A DNA stretch of 64,000 nt from the NCBI RefSeq assembly GCF_964355755.1, contig NC_092675.1, positions 19,670,912 to 19,734,911 of the forward strand, in the 5' to 3' direction. Numbering within the stretch: position 1 is the first letter of the stretch; each line of letters opens with the position of its first letter. Below the pieces are notes generated by a model. It was given only the letters and a program-made list of their open reading frames with translations, ran no database searches and was not told the DNA's origin. This DNA is from Antedon mediterranea (Eukaryota; Echinodermata; Crinoidea; Comatulida; Antedonidae). Below, one piece after another: positions 37,201 to 45,300 of the stretch. A program made the translations under genes and the position numbers.

Positions 37201-39247
37201 TACCAGTGCAAAACATCCTTACAGATAATACAATAATCTACTACGTCACTAAAATTATGCTGGTAGGCCCTATTGAATAACTATATTTCAAGAATACTTA
37301 CCTGGATAAACCGGTATTACTTTTGCACCTCTATCATAATGGAATGATCTATTGTTTATTTATAATACATAATGCTTCAAATTTGCATGTATAACCCATT
37401 GGAGTTGAATAGCTACAGCTAATTGCTTGATATGTGTTTTTGTACAGATTGCTAAGTTAATGAGTGAGGCACATTCGACCGTGTATGTAGGACCACCAGA
37501 GGAAGATATTCCACAAAGTGCTACTAATGCTACTGTACCACTTGATGCTCTAGTTCAGGTAACTACTGCTAACCAGGACAAACTACTGTATATACAAGTA
37601 TAACACCTCTAAAAGTCAAACTAAAAACTTAACGTCTAATAAAATCTTTATATAGTATGTTGGATATTCAATGAGTTGGACGAACTACTGCTCAAGACAA
37701 AGTATAAACCTTTAAAATCAAATAAAGAAATACTTTGGTTATAGCCTACTAAAATCTTTATACAGTATATAGTATGTTGGATATTAGCCTAGCCTATAGC
37801 AAAGAATATATATCACAAGAATGAGTAATCCGCGATTTTTGCATTAGAAATTTGTAACAGAGAGTGATGCCTGCCCTCATAAGTACTAAATAAGATTTGG
37901 TTTAATAGATATTAAATAGTAATGTCACATTAAATAGAATTATGATAATAATATATTTTGCAATTGTAAAACATTTTATAAAACATATTTAATAACTAGT
38001 GAACATTCTACAGAAAATTATTTACCACCATGCTAATTTAAATCACAAAGAAAGGCCGAACATCAACAACAAAAATAAACCAAAATTATTCAGCTTGGCC
38101 TATGGTAAACAACAACACGCCCGGTAGCACCCGCTTGATGAAGCGAACTGTTTATTCGGCATTTTTTTACTAAATAAATAACATGAAACGAACAATTAAA
38201 TATCCAAACAGCATTTAACATAATGTTGCCATGTAGTTGAACATTTTTTATCATGAAAACACTACCAGTGATCCAGGCTTAGATTAGTGTGACCGTCACA
38301 AAAAGCTGTATACATCCTGACTTATGGCGGCACCCTACCGCATGGAAAATTTTACTGTTACATCGAAAATCGCGAATTACTCATTCTTGTGATGTATATT
38401 CTTTGCCTATAGTTACATTCAATGAGTAAGACGAACTGCTGCTCAGGACAAACTCTAAAACCTTTCAAAATAAACTGAATACTTTGGTTATGGCCTACTA
38501 AAATGTTTATACAGCATATGTTATGTTAGATATTCGCCTAGTTACATTCAATAAGAGAAATACTCTTTATTATTATTATTATTCACAAGAGTCAACTCAA
38601 GAGCTATGTAATTCAAAGGCTTAACCAGCTAAAACAAACAATTCCTACTATACAGGTTTTACATCATGGTCAGCCATTGCTTGGTGACAGTCACCGGTTC
38701 AGTGTAACCTCCGATCCAGAAGATACTTTCTCAAGAGAACGTCTGGCAGGAGTCTACCAGGAACTTGGTAGTGAAAACTTAGAGCCTATATGTTTTTATA
38801 CGTTGATGGAACATCCAATCATTCAAGATTGTCTATCGATGTGTCATCGGTTTAAGACACCAGTAAGTTGTTGGAAATTGTTTCTATTCTGGTATAAAAC
38901 AGCAAAGACAACTAAGTAAGTTGGCAGGAAACAAAAAGACAACTGAATCCCTGCGCTAAGAGCCTGTGCTCCCTGTTTAACTAGTAGTAGCATATGAAGA
39001 TATGCCTAGGCTTAGACATATTTTTGTCCATATTTCTCAAACTTAAACAATGCATTTAAGGTAATTGAGGTTGTTCAGAATGCTTATCTTTTTTTAGAAA
39101 CTGAATTGGATTAAAATGACACTTTTTGTTTTTAATTTATTCTTTTTTTTTAATCTTTATTATCAACAGGACATCAGGAATGTGTTGCTTTCTAATAACC
39201 CAGTATTGCAGTTGAATGACACAGACACCCAGAGTATGATGTCATGA
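14243..39247 (+). CDS. SPEF2: SPEF2/CPC1-like central-pair protein, 44 coding exons
   Basis: Scaffold of the central-pair (C1b) projection of motile cilia and sperm flagella. Exons: 14243-14297, 15108-15210, 16041-16293, 16641-16858, 18138-18308, 19035-19119, 19372-19506, 19912-20100, 20187-20374, 20599-20674, 20804-20902, 21127-21240, 22141-22243, 22410-22559, 22763-22861, 23026-23135, 23315-23418, 23728-23981, 25082-25217, 25586-25727, 27432-27569, 27672-27741, 27928-28041, 28430-28447, 28765-28925, 29015-29281, 29498-29635, 29838-29994, 30259-30394, 30773-30962, 31143-31190, 31534-31560, 32502-32742, 32989-33072, 33721-33859, 34009-34108, 34511-34696, 35061-35111, 35689-35871, 36416-36571, 37008-37154, 37448-37558, 38656-38862, 39170-39247. 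Every junction is GT-AG and the phases close to 1,976 codons (human is about 1,800). Domains: CH-like N-terminus (1-120, starts MTDILCKWLNGLKLS), charged coiled coil (about 140-480), adenylate-kinase-like region (about 570-830), two basic Ser/Pro/Lys-rich stretches, and an EF-hand-like loop near the C-terminus. I see no frameshift. Minor exons could be alternative. Confidence 0.93.
14400..15010. repeat. CTAG/AGGCCT-rich low-complexity block in SPEF2 intron 1
   Basis: The block is dominated by overlapping CTAGG, CCTAG and AGGCCT words, nearly all of them self-complementary. A perfect hairpin GGGAGGTGA...TCACCTCCC lies at about 14671-14695. A smaller block of the same words occurs at 15640-15680. 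It resembles no known transposon. Confidence 0.75.
17467..17611. mobile_element. MITE, GTCTACACTATC family, copy 1 (SPEF2 intron 4)
   Basis: A 145-bp element beginning TGTCTACACTATCAAACT and ending GTGTGATAGTGTAGACA. The arms are inverted repeats and the interior carries the family words GATGTGCCCA and GACATCATGACCATATATGG. It is followed by TAG-CTTA, as in the other copies. Confidence 0.8.
17775..17990 (+). mobile_element. Retroelement fragment, possibly Penelope-like
   Basis: Dispersed-repeat-like sequence in SPEF2 intron 4, starting in an AT-rich ATTT run and ending near ACCCACAGCATTGTC. It contains CTGATGA (17859-17865), an inverted pair GGGC/GCCC, then GAAA (1782-85 offset from 17800), which is the order of a hammerhead ribozyme core. 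Such ribozymes occur in Penelope-like elements. The family assignment is from memory and tentative. Confidence 0.35.
18776..19027 (-). mobile_element. RTE/CR1-type LINE fragment, antisense in SPEF2 intron 5
   Basis: The minus-strand frame reads LKYFGHIARLDGDSMEKMI then GKRKRGRQRLRWIDGI. This is the well-known C-terminal block of many animal LINE polymerases (YFGH-x-R ... GxRxRGRxRxRWxD). The fragment is cut on both sides and its upstream end abuts the polypyrimidine tract of exon 6, whose AG is at 19033-19034. It is certainly non-autonomous. Confidence 0.85.
21390..21897. mobile_element. 508-bp MITE with TA flanks (SPEF2 intron 12)
   Basis: The left end GGGAGGTTTCGCAACCTTAC and right end AGATTGCGAAACCTTCC are inverted repeats. 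A second long inverted block follows inside (ACGAATACGATAATGAAAAC facing GTTTTCGTTATCGTATTC). TA dinucleotides flank both ends (21388-21389, 21898-21899), as in Tc1/mariner-derived MITEs. The interior is AT-rich with no frame. Confidence 0.8.
23617..23665. repeat. Short near-perfect hairpin (SPEF2 intron 17)
   Basis: AGGGTCTTTCACACG and GGTGTGAAAGACCCT face each other across about 18 bp. It is probably a miniature fold-back transposon remnant; no target duplication was identified. Confidence 0.7.
25313..25401. mobile_element. MITE, GTCTACACTATC family, copy 2, truncated (SPEF2 intron 19)
   Basis: It keeps AATTTGACAAAAAAAGTGAT, an internal GCCATCATGATGAC, and the right end AAAGTTTGATACTGATAGTG followed by TAGACAAAGCTTA. 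The left terminus is eroded. Confidence 0.7.
25885..27370. mobile_element. Non-autonomous Harbinger-like transposon (SPEF2 intron 20)
   Basis: Termini AGGCTGGTTTCCTGTCGACG and CGTCGACAGGAAACCAGCCT are perfect inverted repeats continuing into GTAAGAA/TTCTTAC. Both are flanked by TAA (25882-25884 and 27371-27373), a 3-bp duplication of the TWA type seen with PIF/Harbinger. The right end carries three subterminal copies of GGTTTCCTGTAAAATC (about 27167, 27222, 27284). A near-perfect palindrome of about 55 bp sits at 27060-27115. The middle has a short direct duplication (CTCAGCATCAGTGTCAGTGC). There is no transposase frame. Confidence 0.85.
27928..28925 (+). other. SPEF2: SPEF2 exons 23-25: basic Ser/Pro/Lys-rich linker with an 18-nt microexon
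   Basis: Exons 23-25 encode a linker of repeated SPK/SGK/GR words followed by PEPEPEPE and PTGPPPP (about residues 998-1082). Exon 24 is only 18 nt (28430-28447), coding KKGKA between two phase-1 introns. The following exons resume the conserved helical region beginning EDWIWVDEPI. Confidence 0.75.
32502..32742 (+). other. SPEF2: SPEF2 exon 33: second basic Ser/Lys-rich stretch
   Basis: After a coiled segment (AAELAAKEVEEELEKQKE) the exon runs through KSKSPSAARGKSPRARSKSP and PKGKKSPKKGKK into TPTPPPTPPP. Longer-than-human linkers here and in exons 23-25 help explain the 1,976-residue length. Minus- and plus-strand frames overlapping it are shadows of this biased sequence. Confidence 0.8.
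32800..32935. mobile_element. MITE, GTCTACACTATC family, copy 3 (best preserved)
   Basis: The left arm CTCTGTCTACACTATCAAAC continues TTTATGTGACAAAAA; the right arm TTTTTGTCACATAAAGTTTG continues ATAGTGTAGACAGAGC. The arms are perfect complements over about 35 bp, with TTA on both outer sides (32797-32799, 32936-32938). The interior holds GATGTGCCCA and GACATCATCATG. This copy can serve as the family reference. Confidence 0.85.
33420..33592 (+). mobile_element. LINE 3' tail (SPEF2 intron 34)
   Basis: TTGAGGGCCTCTCAAAATCA, a GCTGGCTGGATCACCC segment, then an AATAAATAAAAATAAATAAA tail: the usual 3' end of a CR1/L2-type LINE. No coding part remains. Confidence 0.55.
34295..34408. mobile_element. 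MITE, GTCTACACTATC family, copy 4, decayed (SPEF2 intron 36)
   Basis: AAGTGTGATGTGCCCATATA on the left faces TTTGGCCACATCACACTTT on the right, with the family word GACATGATGATGT between them. The outermost arms are lost. Confidence 0.65.
35168..35322. repeat. Fold-back repeat with GGCCGTAGC arms (SPEF2 intron 38)
   Basis: CAGGGCCGTAGCCAGC at the left and GTCGCTACGGCCTTG at the right are inverted. A C-rich segment lies between. It is probably a decayed dispersed element; the family is unknown. Confidence 0.45.
35542..35653. mobile_element. MITE, GTCTACACTATC family, copy 5 (SPEF2 intron 38)
   Basis: It begins AAGCTCTGTCTCCACTAAAT and ends GTTTGATAGTGTAGACATAG followed by GTTA. The interior carries TTTGGGCACATCACACTTTT, the family core in reverse orientation relative to copy 3. 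Confidence 0.75.
35689..35871 (+). other. SPEF2: SPEF2 exon 39: EF-hand-like loop
   Basis: The exon ends in SKYKSIDSEGTGKISRQQFE (D of DSEG at about residue 1730). This has the spacing of an EF-hand calcium loop: Asp, Glu/Gly, Gly at position 6, a hydrophobic residue, then a weak final position. A single loop with imperfect ligands suggests a structural rather than calcium-sensing role, but that is inference. Confidence 0.55.
36587..36670 (-). mobile_element. LINE 3' tail, antisense (SPEF2 intron 40)
   Basis: Read on the minus strand, CCAGGGCCCCAAGGAAGACC leads to TGGGCCACCCTGGTTAAATA and then an AATAAATAAA tail, the pattern of a CR1-like 3' end. No coding sequence remains. Confidence 0.5.
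37561..38560. repeat. Degenerate tandem repeat split by a MITE (SPEF2 intron 42)
   Basis: Units of about 110-140 bp share AACTACTGCTCA-GACAAA, ATACTTTGGTTATGGCCTAC and AAAATCTTTATA-AGTATGTTGGATATTC. Two partial units precede the inserted element at 37794-38412 and about one follows it. The first unit begins directly at the exon 42 donor, so the splice site lies inside the repeat. Confidence 0.7.
37794..38412. mobile_element. Inverted-repeat MITE, CTATAG ends (SPEF2 intron 42)
   Basis: The left end CTATAGCAAAGAATATATAT continues CACAAGAATGAGTAAT; the right end ATTACTCATTCTTGTGATGT continues ATATTCTTTGCCTATAG. The arms match over about 45 bp and then continue as CGCGATTTT/AAAATCGCG. The interior has no frame. 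It interrupts a tandem repeat, so it inserted after the repeat formed. Confidence 0.8.
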
Positions 39248-39787
39248 ACAGCTATATACATACTGCTGTTTTAAATATAATATATATATACAAATACAAT
39301 GTATTGAATGGAAAAAAGTGAAGAAAAATATATTACCTATTTTTATTTTCATGAGATTAGATATCAATTTTATTTGTATATAAGTTATATTTTAGCTGAC
39401 AGCAATTGTTTAACTTGAATTATTAAATCCGTCCATGAAAGTAATTTAAAATGTTATATTCTAAGAAAAAAAAATATTTGTACAGTAATATAATTGGGAT
39501 TATTTAAGAAGTGATAAGGTCAAATATAGTTCATGATTACATTGCAAAATACTTTATTACTCCAGTTGCATTGACAAGTAAGGTGTTAATCAGTTTGGTA
39601 CCAGTAGTCTCATAATGGAAGTCGATTGGTTGCAAATTTAAAAATTGATTCGCAGTATAGTGCCATTACATTTAAAATTTGTCTTTTTTTAGTATTTGAA
39701 TGAAATTTATTTATATCCAAATGAAGAGTATTTGAAATTTCAAAGAAAACATTTTTTTTTTTTACTTTTCAACAATGTAATACAATC
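39248..39787. other. SPEF2 3' UTR and downstream
   Basis: AT-rich 3' flank. No perfect AATAAA occurs in the first 500 bp; ATTAAA at about 39421 is the best polyadenylation candidate. Nothing else is seen before the minisatellite. Confidence 0.45.
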
Positions 39788-41570
39788 CACAATACTTTAC
39801 TCTGTGGTCCATTTACCAGGCTAGTAATCACAATGTTTACTCTGTGGTCCATTTACCAGGCTAGTAACCACAATGTTTACTCTGTGGTCCATTTACCAGG
39901 CCAGTGACCACAATGTTTACTCTGTGGTCCATGTACCAGGTTAATGACCACAATACTTTACTCTGTGGTCTATTTACCAGGCTAGTAACCACAATACTTT
40001 ACTCTGTGGTCCATTTACCAGGCTAGTAACCACAATACTTTACTCTGTGGTCCATTTACCAGGCTAGTGACCACAGTGTTCACTCTGTGGTCTATTTACC
40101 AGGCTGGTAACCACAATGTTTACTCTGTGGTCCATTTACCAGGCTAATGACCACAATACTTTACTCTGTGGTCCATTTACCAGGCTAGTAACCACAATGT
40201 TTACTCTGTGGTCCATTTACCAGGCCAGTGACCACAATGTTTACTCTGTGGTCCATTTACCAGGCTAATGACCACAATACTTTACTCTGTGGTCCATTTA
40301 CCAGGCTAGTAACCACAATGTTTACTCTGTGGTCCATTTACCAGGCCAGTGACCACAATGTTTACTCTGTGGTCCATTTACCAGGCTAATGACCACAATA
40401 CTTTACTCTGTGGTATATTTACCAGGCTGGTAACCACAATGTTTACTCTGTGGTCCATTTACCAGGCTAATGACCACAATACTTTACTCTGTGGTCCATT
40501 TACCAGGCTAGTAACCACAATGTTTACTCTGTGGTCCATTTACCAGGCTAGTAATCACAATGTTTACTCTGTGGTCCATTTACCAGGCTAGTAACCACGA
40601 TACTTTACTCTGTGGTCCATTTACCAGGCTAGTAACCACAATGTTTACTCTGTGGTCCATTTACCAGGCTGGTAACCACAATGTTTACTCTGTGGTCCAT
40701 GTACCAGGCTAGTAACCACAATACTTTATTCTGTGGTCCATTTACCAGGCTAGTGACCACAATGTTTACTCTGTGGTCCATGTACCAGGCTAGTAACCAC
40801 AATACTTTACTCTGTGGTCCATGTACCAGGCTATTAACCACAATACTTTACTCTGTGGTCCATTTACCAGGCTAGTGACCACAATGTTTACTCTGTGGTC
40901 CATTTACCAGGCTAGTAACCACAATACTTTACTATGTGGTCCATTTACCAGGCTAATGACCACAATACTTTACTCCGTGGTCCATTTACCAGGCTAGTAA
41001 TCACAATGTTTACTCTGTGGTCCATTTACCAGGCTAGTAACCACAATACTTTGCTCTGTGGTCCATTTACCAGGCTAGTGACCACAATGTTTACTCTGTG
41101 GTCCATGTACCAGGTTAATGACCACAATACTTTACTCTGTGGTCTATTTACCAGGCTAATAACCACAATACTTTACTCTGTGGTCCATTCACCAGGCTAG
41201 TAACCACAATACTTTACTCTGTGGTCCATTTACCAGGCTAGTAACCACAATACTTTACTCTGTGGTCCATTTACCAGGCTAGTGACCACAGTGTTCACTC
41301 TGTGGTCTATTTACCAGGCTGGTAACCACAATGTTTACTCTGTGGTCCATTTACCAGGCTAATGACCACAATACTTTACTCTGTGGTCCATTTACCAGGC
41401 TAGTAACCACAATGTTTGCTCTGTGGTCCATTTACCAGGCCAGTGACCACAATGTTTACTCTGTGGTCCATTTACCAGGCTAATGACCACAATACTTTAC
41501 TATGTGGTCCATTTACCGGGCTAGTAACCACAATGTTTACTCTGTGGTCCATTTACCAGGCTAGTAACCA
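39788..41570. repeat. Minisatellite, about 44 units alternating 40 and 41 bp
   Basis: The unit runs GTGGTCCATTTACCAGGCTA then GTAACCACAATGTTTACTCT (40 bp), or with CAATACTTTACTCT (41 bp). Each unit holds TGTGGT and ACCACA as an inverted pair about 20 bp apart. Units carry linked variants (ATGTACC, GGTTAATG, CAGTGTTCACT), and one multi-unit block occurs twice about 1.2 kb apart. A 40+41 pair is 81 bp or 27 codons, so apparent frames run along both strands; these are by-products. Confidence 0.97.
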
Positions 41571-42336
41571 ATTTTTTATTTGTTTTTAATGTGGCGAAAG
41601 GTAAACATGTTAAGCTATAAACATTACGTAAACGAGCATTTCATGGTAAAACAAATAAACTCGGAATGGATGCTATTGTAAAGTCTTATTTTTTGTCTAA
41701 TTTTACATTTTAGATGTCAAAGGCCTGGAAAAAAGAAGTTATAATAATGCATTTACCAGGCAGTTATTTTTTATCGTATGTAACATTTTAAACTGATGCA
41801 TTGTGTCATGGTTTTTATTTGACAACTATTTAGTGGCTGTTTGCATAAATGTGTATCCTTTATTTAAAATATTATCCTTTGAATTCAATGAATAACAATT
41901 TTGAAAGGGTTAAATAAATGAATATTCTTATAACCATAAACCCTTTCTATAATATACTAATAATAAAATATTAATATTTATTTTGTTTTCAAATATTGAA
42001 TTCTTTATGAGTTTCCTATTGCAGAATGAGGTCAAAAGAATAGTAAATTCTCATAAAATATTCTTATTGATAAAATAGCTTTAGGGGGGTGGATACATAA
42101 GCAGTAGACATTTGAAACCACATGGTCATGGAGACTATCTGGTTTCATCTTAGCAAAATAACAATACTGCATTACTTCAGACCTATTAAATATTTATATC
42201 TATCTTTAACCAATCAATTATACGTGTACGGTAGTCATGGTTACTTGTAATGCATTGGTTTTTTTAATGGATCTTTCAACATTCAAAACGCATCAACTTG
42301 TATGAATCAACATCATTAAGAGTTCGATCTACAATA
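41571..42336. other. Intergenic, 5' flank of the lectin gene
   Basis: AT-rich with no frames. The last 110 bp resemble the 5' flank of the second lectin gene (see the separate entry). Confidence 0.5.
42231..42320 (+). promoter_or_regulatory. Upstream block shared with lectin gene 2
   Basis: GTAGTCATGGTTACTTGTAA here begins 106 bp before the start codon. The counterpart at 63071 (GTAGTTATGGTTACTTGTAA) begins 104 bp before the other start codon. CATCAAC follows in both. Conserved spacing suggests core promoter and 5' UTR retained since duplication. Confidence 0.6.
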
Positions 42337-45300
42337 ATGTTGCTTTTTTACTTCTTTTCTGTTATATCTGGCATTGATAGTGGTAAGTTTATTTACAATT
42401 AAAAAGTAATAACTATAGTTTAATGTACCTTAATTTTTGTCGTCTGTTTACTGTACCTTATTGTTTTCGCCTTTTTATATGTACAGTAGCTTAATTTTGT
42501 TCGATTTTTTTTAAATGTACCTTAATGTTTTTCATCTTTTTTTTCCTGTACCTTAATGTTTTGTTTTCTTTCTCTTTTGTGGTTAACCACCACCTTTATT
42601 CATTCAATATTTCATACATATTTCGTTCACATTTCATTTTCATACATTAAATTTCCGTTTTCTACTTTTTTCGTTATTTTCTGATTTTTACTCTTTTAAC
42701 CTTTATACATATAGTGTTTTGATTATATGCATACAAAAACCATAACAATCTACACTTCATTTTGTACATGATATAATACTGTACATTTTAAAATACAAAT
42801 ATGGATGCCACTTATAAGTTACAACATGCCTAGTGTATTCATATCTTTTAAAATATATTTAAACTGAATCCAGGGATTCTGGCATACAGGTTTTTTAGGT
42901 TCAGTTTTAATTTTAATTATGTATATGACGTACACAGCTATTGAATACAATTGATTTTTTAATTGACATTTACTTCCTAAAAGGAGTTCTTTGAACGAGC
43001 TACTGCTGTTATCTAGCTTTTTAAATATATTGTCAATTTTTTTCCACAGTATTTGATTACGTCTACAATAATAAAATATATGTTTTTCGTCTTCAATGAC
43101 TCCACAATTGTTACATATGTTATTATTTTTCAGTTTCCAGTACCTTAATGTTTGTCTTTTCACTGTTACATACTTTTCGTCTTTTTAGTCGCGTGGAAGC
43201 GACTCTATAGTTCACTATGTCGGTCGGTCGGTCTGTCTGTCGGTCTGTCTGTCGGTCTGTCTGTCGGTCTGTCTGTCTGTCGGTCCGGTATCACTGTGCG
43301 TTTTATCGCTTTATGACCTTATCTTGATATCAGTTTAATCTAGCTAAGTCAATTTTTCACAGAATATTCCTTATGGCCAGGAATCGATGTGGTTATGTTT
43401 TCACGGTGCGCAATAAAAAATTACGCGGTCTACGCACGATTTAACGAAATCACGTTTGTAATCATATCTTAACAACCATGAATCACAATTAAATAAAATT
43501 TGGTACTCATAAATTTCAGGGCATAAATCATCATATGGCAATACAATTACGTGCGTAGCGCATGTAACGCATGCGTAAGCGCGCTTAAAATTTTCACAAT
43601 TTATTTTCGATGAAATAAGAGTACGTTTCAGGCAATTTTAAGCGTTTACAAAATTGCCATGAGTGCGCATATTTTTGCGCGCGCACTGCGCGTTAAATGT
43701 TATTGCGCACTCTTCTTGCCCGATTTCTGTTTTCTTGACTTACTTTTCAACTCGAAATTACGTTATACGAGCACGTCAAAAGTGACAGGCTACGCACGTG
43801 TAAATTAAAAAAATATAAATGTTTTTAAACATTTCAACATTTTTAAACATGTTCAGTAATTTCGGTCAGTATAGTTCACTATGTCGGTCGGTCCGTCTGT
43901 CTGTCGGTCTGTCTGTCTGTCGGTCTGTTTGTCTGTCGGTCCGGTATCACTATGCATTGTAGCACGCGACTTAATGGCTGTTGGCCTTGTTACTGTATAC
44001 CTTAATGTTTTCCATCATTTTTACTGTACCTTAAAGCTTTTCGTCTTTTTTCCTGTTAACTTAATGTTTTTCATCTGTTTTTCCCTGTACCTTAATGTTT
44101 TTCGTCTTTTTTAATGTACCTTAATGGGTTTAATGTACCTTAATGTTTTCCGTCTTTTTTAATGTATTTTAATGTTTTTTATTGTTTTTACAATACCTTC
44201 ATGTTTTTTTTTCTTTTTATAATACCTAAATGTTTTTCATCTTTTTAATGTACACTACATTAATTTTTTTCGATTTTTTTAAAACTGTACCTTAATGTTT
44301 TTCGTCTTTTTTAATGTACCTTAATTGGGTTTTTTTTACTGTACACCTTAATACTTTTCATCTTTTTTACTGTATAGGCCTACCATAATGCTTTTTATTA
44401 TTTTTAATGTATCTTAATGTTTTTCATCTTTTTTACTGTATACCTTATAACTTTTCCTCTTTTTTACTGTATACCATAATGCTTTTCGTCTTTTTTCCTT
44501 TTACCTTAATGCTTTTTATCTTTTTTAACGTATCTTAATGTTTTTCATATTTTTAATGTACCTTAAAGTTCGTTTTTTCTACAGTACCTTAATGTCAGTG
44601 TGCTTAATGTGTTCCTCTTTTTCAATGTAACCACTGAAGTATACCATGTTTTTGTAATCAATTTTACTGAATTTTTGGTATATTATAATGAAAGCTTTCT
44701 TATTTGCAGCATACTTGTCCTACAAAGCACAGGCGACTTCAACTGCATATGTATATGCGAATGAGGCAGCATTTGCAACCGATGGGCTTGATTATTCAGT
44801 TTTTAATGCGTCCAATTGTTATCATTCCAGTAAGCTATTCACAGTCTGTGTCAAAGTGCTACTTATTATCGTGTGCTTAATCAACCTAAGTAATTGTAGT
44901 CTTAGTATAATGTTACCAATGAGTAGAATATTTAGTTTGCTGTTGTTAATTAGTAACAACAGTCAGCTGTCAGCTCTTAAAAAGGAATGGAAAACATACT
45001 ACGGATGTTCACGAGATACTAGAGGAACAAATTAGATTCTATGAACATCTGTATTCAAATAAAATTCTAACAGAAAATGAAATAAATAAATATTTACGAA
45101 ATACTACAGTTAAAAAACTATCAGAAAAAGATAAAATAGAATGTGAGGGAATATTAACAGAAGGAGAACTAACAAAAGCAATATCTAACATGAAGTTGAA
45201 TAAAAGTCCGGGTTCCGATGGACTAAGTGTCGAATTCTATCGTCATTTTTGGGAATATCTAAAAGATATTTTGTGTAATTCTTTAAATTACAGTTACAAC

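Larger units (their letters stand above)
42425..44610. repeat. Degenerate 28-30-bp minisatellite, interrupted (lectin gene 1, intron 1)
   Basis: Diverged units of TGTACCTTAATGTTTTTCGT followed by CTTTTTT occupy 42425-42565 and 43985-44610. The array is split by an antisense LINE 3' end and the AGTCGCG element. Units vary in length and in the run of T. Confidence 0.85.

Noticed and set aside
40349-41200. Long periodic reading frames on both strands
   Set aside because: They arise from the 81-bp dimer period and have no splice or start context. No known protein resembles them.
39788-41570. Regular repeats resembling a CRISPR array
   Set aside because: Repeats are contiguous with no unique spacers, and the genome is clearly animal. 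It is a minisatellite.
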